22,377 bases of DNA from an uncultured Christensenellaceae bacterium. Its GTDB lineage: Bacteria; Bacillota; Clostridia; Christensenellales; CAG-138. The notes beneath the pieces were generated by a model. The model saw only the letters and a program-made list of their open reading frames with translations, was not told where the DNA came from and did no database searches. Where the stretch lies: NCBI GenBank assembly GCA_902475645.1, contig CABSAH010000006.1, positions 1 to 22,377 on the forward strand, read 5' to 3'. Positions 8,813 through 14,085 of the stretch are shown here, piece by piece; the stretch's first letter is position 1; each line of letters starts with the position of its first letter. The position numbers and the translations under genes are program-made.

Positions 8813-9691
8813 ATGGCTGATACCGGACTGATACTAAAGGGCGTAGGCGGGTTCTATACCGTGCTTAGCGATAATGGGACGGAAATAGTATGCCGTGCGC
8901 GCGGAAGGTTCAGGAAGGACGGCATATCCCCCGTGGTGGGCGACAGGGTAGAATATACCGAGGACGGCGAAGGACGCTCCGTAAGCAAAATATTGCCGCG
9001 GCGCAATATATTCATCCGCCCCGCCGTTGCAAATTTGGATAAGCTTATAATCGTAGCCTCGCTTTCCGCGCCCAAGGCAGACCTTATGCTGATGGATAAG
9101 CTTATAATACGCTGCGAAAAGCATAATGTCGAACCCGTGATAGTGCTGAACAAATGCGATCAGGCGGATGCGGCGGCTGCTGCCGATATACGCGCGCAGT
9201 ATGCGCCCGCGGGATACACTATAATCACAGCGTCCGCCGCCAAAGGGGACGGCATAGACGCCATAAAGGCCGAAATTGCGGGGAACATATGCTGCTTTGC
9301 AGGGCAAAGCGCCGTGGGAAAATCCTCGCTTATAAACGCCATTGTGCCGGAGCTTGCGCTTGAAACGGGCGGCCTATCCAGAAAAACGGATAGGGGACGG
9401 CATACCACGCGCCATGCCCAGCTTTGGCATGTATGCGGTGGCGCGGTGCTGGATACGCCGGGGTTCAGCCTGCTTGAAGCGGACGAGATGGAGCCTGAGG
9501 AGCTATGCGAATGCTATCGTGAAATGCGCGGCAAGCGCATAGGCTGCCGTTTTGGTGAATGTATGCACAGAAGCGAGCCGGACTGCGCCGTAAAGCCGCT
9601 TATAGGCACGGCGCTTTCACCGGAGCGCTATGAAAGATACCTTATTATACTTGACGAATTGATAGAAAAGAGGAAGCACAGATATGATTAA
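8813..9691 (+). CDS. rsgA: Ribosome small-subunit-dependent GTPase RsgA (YjeQ/YloQ)
   Basis: RsgA is a circularly permuted GTPase that checks late assembly of the 30S ribosomal subunit. An N-terminal OB fold (about 1-65, with SPVVGDRVEYTE) is followed by GTPase motifs in permuted order: G4 NKCD at 113, G1 GQSAVGKSS at 164, and G3 DTPGFS at 214. The zinc site CRFGECMH followed by a later Cys in SEPDC lies near residues 245-258. The 292-residue length is standard. The ATG at 8813 follows the kinase stop by three bases and gives the expected OB-fold start. In B. subtilis the homologue is phosphorylated by PrkC; the adjacency here is consistent with that link. The end overlaps rpe by eight bases. 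Confidence 0.96.
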   Translation: MADTGLILKGVGGFYTVLSDNGTEIVCRARGRFRKDGISPVVGDRVEYTEDGEGRSVSKILPRRNIFIRPAVANLDKLIIVASLSAPKADLMLMDKLIIRCEKHNVEPVIVLNKCDQADAAAAADIRAQYAPAGYTIITASAAKGDGIDAIKAEIAGNICCFAGQSAVGKSSLINAIVPELALETGGLSRKTDRGRHTTRHAQLWHVCGGAVLDTPGFSLLEADEMEPEELCECYREMRGKRIGCRFGECMHRSEPDCAVKPLIGTALSPERYERYLIILDELIEKRKHRYD

Positions 9692-10337
9692 AATTGCCCC
9701 AAGCCTGCTGTCTGCGGATTTTGCGAATATGGGAGAGGCTACTAAAAAGCTTGACGAATGGAATGCCGACCTTGTGCATTTTGATGTGATGGACGGCACG
9801 TTTGTGCCTACCATAACGTTCGGACCGGCCATGTGCGCCGCAATACGCCCGTATACAAAGCTGCCGATAGACGTACATATAATGGTGAAGCATCCGGAAA
9901 CGTATATAGACCAGTTTGCCAAGGCGGGCGCTGATTACCTTACGTTCCATGTCGAAGCCGATGCGCATGCGCACAGAACGCTTCAGGCAATACGCCGCGC
10001 GGGAATGAAGGCCGGCGTTGCAATAAATCCAGGCACATCGGCAGAGGCGGTGCGCTATCTTTTGCCCATTTGCGATTTGGTGCTGGTTATGAGCGTCAAC
10101 CCCGGCGCGGGCGGGCAAAGCTTTATTGCGGATGTTCTGCCCAAAATAGAGTGGCTTAAACAGCAGCGTGCTGAGCATGGCTATACATATGAAATTGAGA
10201 TAGACGGCGGCATAAATGCGGATACCGCAAGGCTTGCAGCCAAGGCGGGAGCGGATATACTGGTATCCGGCAGCAGCGTGTTCAGGGCCGATGCCCCAAA
10301 GGACATGATTGCCAATATGCACAGGGCGGGAGACTGA
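9684..10337 (+). CDS. rpe: Ribulose-phosphate 3-epimerase
   Basis: Rpe interconverts ribulose-5-phosphate and xylulose-5-phosphate in the pentose phosphate pathway. The 217-residue TIM barrel has all family landmarks: IAPSLLSADF at the start, HFDVMDGTFVP, the metal-binding HIMV, HVEA, the phosphate loop segment MSVNPGAGGQSFI, DGGINADTA with the catalytic Asp, and SGSSVF near the end. The usual MSVNPGFGGQ reads MSVNPGAGGQ here, a single Phe-to-Ala change. The start overlaps rsgA by eight bases. It is the last protein gene of the block: thiamine pyrophosphokinase, often found next in Bacillota, is absent and an RNA unit follows instead. Confidence 0.96.
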   Translation: MIKIAPSLLSADFANMGEATKKLDEWNADLVHFDVMDGTFVPTITFGPAMCAAIRPYTKLPIDVHIMVKHPETYIDQFAKAGADYLTFHVEADAHAHRTLQAIRRAGMKAGVAINPGTSAEAVRYLLPICDLVLVMSVNPGAGGQSFIADVLPKIEWLKQQRAEHGYTYEIEIDGGINADTARLAAKAGADILVSGSSVFRADAPKDMIANMHRAGD

Positions 10338-10362
10338 CCCTAATAATGATTTTTGTTAGGCG

Positions 10363-10396
10363 GCACATAGATAAAACGGCATTTGCACCTATGTGC
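10363..10396 (+). other. Inverted repeat downstream of rpe
   Basis: GCACATAG at 10363-10370 and CTATGTGC at 10389-10396 form an eight-base-pair perfect stem around an 18-base loop, 25 bases after the rpe stop. It lacks the run of T expected of an intrinsic terminator, being followed by GCAAAAAT instead. It could still end or stabilise the housekeeping transcript, but that is a guess. A weaker CCTAA/TTAGG hairpin (10339-10360) lies just before it. Confidence 0.35.
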
Positions 10397-10409
10397 GCAA
10401 AAATAATGC

Positions 10410-10437
10410 TTGCAATAAGTCGGCTTTTATGTATAAT
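10410..10437 (+). promoter_or_regulatory. Promoter of the tRNA/ncRNA unit
   Basis: TTGCAA at 10410-10415 and TATAAT at 10432-10437 are separated by 16 bases, with a start site expected near 10444, just before tRNA-Val. No other plausible start for the stable RNAs is visible in the 120-base gap after rpe. Confidence 0.65.
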
Positions 10438-10457
10438 AATATGTGCGTAAAGCGAAC

Positions 10458-10534
10458 GGGGTTATAGCTCAGCTGGTCAGAGCGCTACGTTGACATCGTA
10501 GAGGTCGTTGGTTCGATCCCAACTAATCCCACCA
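10458..10534 (+). tRNA. tRNA-Val (GAC)
   Basis: A complete cloverleaf can be drawn by hand: acceptor GGGGTTA (10458-10464) with TAATCCC (10524-10530, one G-U pair), D stem GCTC/GAGC, anticodon stem CTACG/CGTAG around the loop TTGACAT, and T stem GTTGG/CCAAC around TTCGATC. The anticodon GAC (10492-10494) reads GUC and GUU valine codons. Discriminator A and an encoded CCA end at 10534. Confidence 0.96.
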
Positions 10535-10719
10535 CAATAATCCTGCGGTGTGCGTAAGCTTCTGTGTATAAACCCACAGATTAACTACGGGAGCGCAATT
10601 GCCAAGGCGGATGCCGGGCCGGCATGACCGGATGGCAGCAAACCGACAGAGCGCACCCACCTGCCGAGAGGCGGGTGTTATATAAGGAGCGACGGCACCT
10701 TGGGATTATCAAGCTTCAA
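10535..10719 (+). ncRNA. Structured RNA of unknown family between two tRNAs
   Basis: This 185-base stretch shares the promoter and terminator of the two flanking tRNAs and holds no convincing reading frame. Pairings visible by eye: hairpin TCTGTG/CACAGA (10561-10580); a stem GGGAGCGC (10589-10596) with GCGCACCC (10651-10658), with one A/A mismatch; inside it CGG/CCG, TGCC/GGCA and CCGG/CCGG with loop CATGA; a GC-rich hairpin CACCTGCC/GGCGGGTG closed by a GAGA tetraloop (10658-10677); and CCAAGG (10602-10607) with CCTTGG (10698-10703), which would make a pseudoknot. A perfect 15-base palindrome lies at 10611-10625. A short part (10623-10640) resembles the SRP RNA core, but the strictly conserved bases do not match, so I leave the family open. 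Its ends are set only by the flanking tRNAs. Confidence 0.55.
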
Positions 10720-10793
10720 TGCGGAATTGTGTAATGGTAGCACCTACGACTCTGACTCGTATTGTCTAGGTTCGAATCCTAGTTCCGCAGCCA
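10720..10793 (+). tRNA. tRNA-Gln (CTG)
   Basis: The cloverleaf is complete: acceptor TGCGGAA (10720-10726) with TTCCGCA (10783-10789), D stem GTGT/GCAC, anticodon stem TACGA/TCGTA around loop CTCTGAC, and T stem CTAGG/CCTAG around TTCGAAT. The anticodon CTG (10752-10754) reads CAG glutamine codons. Discriminator G and an encoded CCA follow. The final A is also the first base of the terminator stem. Confidence 0.96.
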
Positions 10794-10820
10794 AAACCCC
10801 GCACAGGTGTGTGGGGTTTT
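10793..10820 (+). terminator. Intrinsic terminator of the tRNA/ncRNA unit
   Basis: AAAACCCCGCAC pairs with GTGTGGGGTTTT around the tetraloop AGGT. The core is eight GC-rich base pairs including one G-U, flanked by A and T runs, giving a standard Rho-independent terminator directly after the tRNA-Gln CCA. The A/T symmetry would let it work in both directions. Confidence 0.85.
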
Positions 10821-10823
10821 ATG

Positions 10824-10870
10824 TTTGAATATAATTTAGCACAACTGTGCTTTTATTGCGGTAAGGAGGG
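10824..10870 (+). promoter_or_regulatory. glmM leader: possible -10, small hairpin and strong RBS
   Basis: A TATAAT lies at 10830-10835 but no good -35 can be found at the right distance because the preceding terminator occupies that space. Next come a small hairpin AGCAC-AACT-GTGCT followed by TTTATT, which could be a minor second terminator, and then AAGGAGG at 10863-10869, six bases before the glmM ATG. The ribosome binding site is firm; the promoter is tentative. Confidence 0.4.
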
Positions 10871-10875
10871 TATTT

Positions 10876-12228
10876 ATGGGAAGAATGTTTGGTACGGACG
10901 GCGTAAGGGGGATTGCAAACGCCGATCTTAGCTGCGAATTGGCAATGAAAATAGGCGCGGCAGGCGCGTATGTGCTTACAAGCGTGCATAATCCGCGCAT
11001 ACTCGTTGGGCAGGATACGCGAAAGTCCGGCGATATGCTTGCGTGTGCGCTTTCGGCGGGCATATGCTCCATAGGCGGGGATGTTATAAACGTTGGCGTT
11101 ATCCCCACACCTGCAATGGCATATCTTGCGCGGCTGTATTCGGCGGACGCTGCGGTTATGATAAGCGCGTCGCACAACACGATGGAATACAACGGCATAA
11201 AGTGGTTTGACGGGAGCGGCTATAAGCTTTCGGACGAGCTTGAGGATCGCATCGAAGCCATTGTAAAGGGCGATGAAATAATGGAAAAGCCTACCGGAAG
11301 CGGCGTGGGCAAATGCCTCAGCGCGCCGAGAGCCGTTGAAAAGTATAAGGAGTTTATTAAATCGACCGCTACGGAAAGCTTTGAGGGAATGACCGTGGTG
11401 CTTGACTGCGCAAACGGCGCTTCATCGAATATAGCGGCAGATGTTTTCCGCGAGCTTGGCGCAAATGTGATATCTTGGGCGGATGAGCCGGACGGCTGCA
11501 ACATAAACGACCTTTGCGGCTCCACGCATCCGGACAGCCTTCAGCAGCTTATGACGGAGCGTATGGCGGATGCCGGCTTTGCTTTTGACGGCGATGCGGA
11601 TAGGGTAATAGCCGCGGATGAAATGGGCAACATAGTAGATGGCGACAGAATAATGGGCATCTGCGCCAAATACATGAAGGAAGAAGGAAAACTGAAGGAC
11701 AACACGCTTGTTGTTACGGTGCTTTCAAACCTTGGCCTTAAGCTGCGCATGAAGGAGCTTGGCATAAATATAGAAGAAACCGCCGTGGGCGACAGATACA
11801 TACTTGAGCGTATGCGCCAAAAGGGGTATTCATTGGGCGGCGAGCAGTCCGGTCATATTATATTCTATGATAAGAATACCACGGGCGACGGTATGCTGAG
11901 CGCCGTGCAGGTAATGAACATATTGGCAAGAACCAAAAAGCGCTTTTCTCAGCTTGCAAACGATGTGCCTATACTGCCGCAGGTGATGGTTAATGTTATA
12001 GTATCGCCAAGCGATAAGACAGCCGCGCTCAACGACGAGGATATGATAAACGATATACGCGCCGTTGAAAAGCTGCTTGAAGGCGAAGGCAGGGTGCTTG
12101 TGCGCGCAAGCGGCACCGAACCGCTTATAAGGATAATGCTTGAAGGCAGGAGCGAGGAACAGATAAATCCCCTTGCCCTGAGGATAGCCAAGATACTTGA
12201 AACAAAGTATGCAGGCAAAATAAAATAA
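10876..12228 (+). CDS. glmM: Phosphoglucosamine mutase
   Basis: GlmM converts glucosamine-6-phosphate to glucosamine-1-phosphate on the path to UDP-GlcNAc, the precursor of peptidoglycan. The 450-residue protein is full length and has the four domains of the phosphohexomutase family. Landmarks are FGTDGVRGIAN at the N terminus, the phosphoserine loop ISASHN with Ser99, the Mg2+ loop FDGDADR with Asp238, Asp240 and Asp242, the sugar-binding GGEQSGHI, and the C-terminal phosphate-binding loop RASGTEPLIR near residue 410. The phosphoserine loop reads ISASHNT where the family usually has ISASHNP. AAGGAGG sets the start. It stands as a single gene between the tRNA terminator and the cobalamin-riboswitch operon. 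A six-pair TAAAGC/GCTTTA repeat overlaps the stop codon, but no clear terminator follows. Confidence 0.97.
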   Translation: MGRMFGTDGVRGIANADLSCELAMKIGAAGAYVLTSVHNPRILVGQDTRKSGDMLACALSAGICSIGGDVINVGVIPTPAMAYLARLYSADAAVMISASHNTMEYNGIKWFDGSGYKLSDELEDRIEAIVKGDEIMEKPTGSGVGKCLSAPRAVEKYKEFIKSTATESFEGMTVVLDCANGASSNIAADVFRELGANVISWADEPDGCNINDLCGSTHPDSLQQLMTERMADAGFAFDGDADRVIAADEMGNIVDGDRIMGICAKYMKEEGKLKDNTLVVTVLSNLGLKLRMKELGINIEETAVGDRYILERMRQKGYSLGGEQSGHIIFYDKNTTGDGMLSAVQVMNILARTKKRFSQLANDVPILPQVMVNVIVSPSDKTAALNDEDMINDIRAVEKLLEGEGRVLVRASGTEPLIRIMLEGRSEEQINPLALRIAKILETKYAGKIK

Positions 12229-12236
12229 AGCGCCGC

Positions 12237-12265
12237 TTTACTTTATCGGTGCGCAGTGATATTAT
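12237..12265 (+). promoter_or_regulatory. Promoter of the cobalamin-riboswitch operon
   Basis: TTTACT at 12237-12242 (four of six to consensus) and TATTAT at 12260-12265 (five of six) are 17 bases apart, and TG at 12257-12258 makes an extended -10. The start would be near 12272, about 12 bases before the riboswitch P1 stem, as expected for a leader of this kind. Confidence 0.65.
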
Positions 12266-12283
12266 ATATAGGAAATTGAATAC

Positions 12284-12473
12284 ACTTTCATGTTCCGCCC
12301 CGCTTTGGGGAGGCTAAGAGGGAAGCAGGTCAAATGCCTGCGCGGTCCCGCCGCTGTATGCGTGGAGCGTTTTGCATATGTGCCGTTTGTTCGGCACAGT
12401 CACTGGGCTGTAAGCACCCGGGAAGGCATGGCAAAATGCGTTGAAGCGCGAGCCAGAAGACCTGCTTGAAAGT
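12284..12473 (+). promoter_or_regulatory. Cobalamin (AdoCbl-type) riboswitch aptamer
   Basis: The closing stem P1 pairs ACTTTCA (12284-12290) with TGAAAGT (12467-12473). Between them stand the conserved elements of the B12 riboswitch in order: GGGAAGCAGGT (12320-12330), GCGGTCCCGCCGCTGTA (12342-12358), CACTGGG with a later CCCGGGAAGGC (12401-12427), and the B12 box AGCCAGAAGACCTGC (12451-12465). The roughly 190-base size is typical. When bound to adenosylcobalamin or a related corrinoid, this element normally turns off the genes downstream, either by terminating transcription or by hiding the start site. Here an intrinsic terminator lies 90 bases downstream, pointing to transcriptional control of the five-gene operon that follows. 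Confidence 0.95.
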
Positions 12474-12562
12474 TCGCCTTACCACGGGTTAATGGTACAT
12501 AGGCGGGGTATACTAAGCTTATTTTTTCGTATGCCCGATTGATTTTGGTGTGCAGAAATACG

Positions 12563-12591
12563 GCTGCGGCAATTATCGCCGCAGCTTTTTT
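12563..12591 (+). terminator. Riboswitch expression-platform terminator
   Basis: GCTGCGGC (12563-12570) pairs perfectly with GCCGCAGC (12578-12585) around the loop AATTATC and is followed by six T. It lies between the riboswitch aptamer and the ribosome binding site of the lipoprotein gene, so it is well placed to act as the B12-responsive stop. Upstream, CGTAT at 12528-12532 can pair either with the GTATAC region near 12508 or with ATACG at 12558-12562, a possible switching element. Confidence 0.85.
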
Positions 12592-12622
12592 GTATCCAAA
12601 AATTTGGAGTTTAAAGGAACAT

Positions 12623-13390
12623 ATGGGCAAGGTAAGCATTAAAAAAAGGGTTTTTGCCTTAATAATGGCATTTGTTGCGGCGTTTTTGCTCACAGGATGC
12701 AGCGTTATAGGCTCCGGCGGGCACAGAGGTTCGCTTGACGTTGATTATATTGCAAATGATGACGGCGGCGAGGATAGGCTGAGCGAGCTAAAAGGGCTTG
12801 CCGCAGAAAATGCCGCACCCGAACCCGCGGAAAATCTGAGAACGCCATCTCCTGTGGGCGTCGGAGATGACGGGGAGGTTTCCTCCGCAGGCAAGGCGCA
12901 GGCCGAAGCAAGGGATAATGAGATAGCTTCCGACGCCGTGCAGCCTCAGCAGACAGCCGCTCCCGCTAACAGCAAGGAACCCGAAGCCAATACATGCACA
13001 ATAACCATACGGTGCGATACGGCGGTTGCCAAGGGTATGCATCTTGAAAAAAAGTGGCAGGGGATAGTGCCTGCAAGCGGAGAGATATTGAAAACCACCA
13101 CAATGACCTTTGAACAGGGGGATACGGTTTTTAACGTACTTTGCACCGTGCGCGATAAGTTTAAGCTGCATATGGAATATTCCGGCGCAAAAGGCAATGA
13201 GTATATAGAGGGCATAAACAACCTTTACGAATTTGACGGCGGGCGCTGGAGCGGATGGATGTATTGCGTAAACGGCTGGTATCCAAATTACGGCTGCGGA
13301 CAATACGCCGTTAAAAGCGGGGACGTTATAGAATGGAATTACACATGCGACCTTGGCAAGGACCTTGGGCAAACGTGGCTGGCGGGATAA
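12623..13390 (+). CDS. Lipoprotein with DUF4430 (transcobalamin C-terminal-like) domain
   Basis: This is a membrane-anchored, extracellular lipoprotein of 255 residues. The ATG at 12623 is chosen over an upstream in-frame TTG because it has AAAGGA before it, lies after the riboswitch terminator, and starts a proper signal peptide with basic residues, a hydrophobic stretch and lipobox LTGC (Cys26). A Pro/Ala/Glu-rich linker of about 90 residues follows. From about residue 122 there is one DUF4430 domain, ending with SGWMYCVNGWYPNYG and SGDVIEWNYTCD. DUF4430 is related to the C-terminal beta domain of intrinsic factor and transcobalamin. It is the first gene of the B12-riboswitch operon, so a corrinoid-binding role is a reasonable inference but is not shown by sequence. 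Its domain is matched by a second copy in the last gene of the operon. Confidence 0.85.
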   Translation: MGKVSIKKRVFALIMAFVAAFLLTGCSVIGSGGHRGSLDVDYIANDDGGEDRLSELKGLAAENAAPEPAENLRTPSPVGVGDDGEVSSAGKAQAEARDNEIASDAVQPQQTAAPANSKEPEANTCTITIRCDTAVAKGMHLEKKWQGIVPASGEILKTTTMTFEQGDTVFNVLCTVRDKFKLHMEYSGAKGNEYIEGINNLYEFDGGRWSGWMYCVNGWYPNYGCGQYAVKSGDVIEWNYTCDLGKDLGQTWLAG

Positions 13391-13392
13391 AA

Positions 13393-14085
13393 ATGGTTGA
13401 TAATGCGATAAGCATAAAAGGGCTTAATAAGGACTATAACGTAGGCGAAGGCGAGGTTCACGCCCTTCGCGGTATAGACGTGGATATTAAACGCGGAGAA
13501 TTCATTTGCATTGCAGGCAAAAGCGGAAGCGGCAAATCAACGCTGCTCAACCTTGTTGCGGGGCTTGAAAGCCCTACATGCGGCAGCATAGATGTACTCG
13601 GCCAACGGATAGATAAAATGAACGAACAAGAGCGAATACGCTTCCGCAGGGCGCATATAGGGTTTGTATTTCAGTCTTACAGACTGCTGCCGCAGTATAC
13701 GGCAATAGAAAACGTTGCGCTGCCGCTGATGCTGCGCGGCGTTGAAAGGCGTGAGCGGGAACGGCGCGCACTTGAGGCGCTGGACATGGTGGGCATAGCC
13801 AAATGCGCATATCAGCGCCCGGCGCAGATGAGCGGCGGCGAACAGCAGCGCGCAGGCATAGCCCGCTCCATAATAACATCGCCAGCAATAGTTATGGCGG
13901 ATGAGCCTACCGGCAATCTCGATACGGCAACGGGTGAAATGGTGCTTATGCTGTTTCACAAGCTGTTCAGACAGAACGGTACAACGCTGATGATAGTTTC
14001 GCATGATGAGGACATGCCGCGCCATGTGGACAGGACGATAAGACTGAGCGACGGAGCATTGATTGGGGAGGAAATAAACGAATGA
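13393..14085 (+). CDS. ABC transporter ATP-binding protein, LolD/MacB type
   Basis: This cytoplasmic ATPase of 230 residues powers the permease encoded two genes downstream. The nucleotide-binding motifs are complete: Walker A GKSGSGKST near residue 42, the Q-loop region FVFQSYRLLPQYTAIENV, signature MSGGEQQRAGIARS near 146, Walker B IVMADEPTGNLD near 167, and the switch His in IVSHDED near 203. The sequence style (ALRGIDVDIKRGEF, YRLLPQYTAIENVALPL) is that of the LolD/MacB/FtsE group, which work with FtsX-like permeases rather than with BtuC-like importers. The start at 13393 is two bases after the lipoprotein stop; a longer reading frame opening at 13333 would overlap that gene by 58 bases and adds no family sequence. 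Confidence 0.93.
   Translation: MVDNAISIKGLNKDYNVGEGEVHALRGIDVDIKRGEFICIAGKSGSGKSTLLNLVAGLESPTCGSIDVLGQRIDKMNEQERIRFRRAHIGFVFQSYRLLPQYTAIENVALPLMLRGVERRERERRALEALDMVGIAKCAYQRPAQMSGGEQQRAGIARSIITSPAIVMADEPTGNLDTATGEMVLMLFHKLFRQNGTTLMIVSHDEDMPRHVDRTIRLSDGALIGEEINE

Noticed and set aside
10623..10640. SRP RNA core
   Set aside because: ACC-GGAU-GGC-AGCA resembles the SRP helix 8 tip, but the tetraloop is not GGAA, the symmetric-loop bases differ at invariant positions, and flanking strands do not extend the hairpin. Kept only as a possibility under the ncRNA entry.
10589..10703. HDV-like self-cleaving ribozyme
   Set aside because: The nested order of stems (589-596 with 651-658, 602-607 with 698-703, plus two hairpins) is topologically like an HDV-type ribozyme, but the first stem has an internal mismatch, the joining strands are far too long, and the compact catalytic joining segment is not recognisable.
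12226..12240. glmM terminator
   Set aside because: TAAAGC-GCC-GCTTTA makes a six-pair stem but overlaps the stop codon, is AT-rich with a three-base loop, and has no T run. Too weak to call.
12539..12622. Longer lipoprotein reading frame from an upstream TTG
   Set aside because: The extra 28 codons run through the riboswitch terminator, lack a ribosome binding site and would bury the lipoprotein signal peptide. The ATG at 12623 is preferred.
13333..13392. Upstream ATG for the ABC ATPase gene
   Set aside because: It overlaps the lipoprotein gene by 58 bases and adds 20 residues not seen in the family; the ATG at 13393 fits the usual N terminus.
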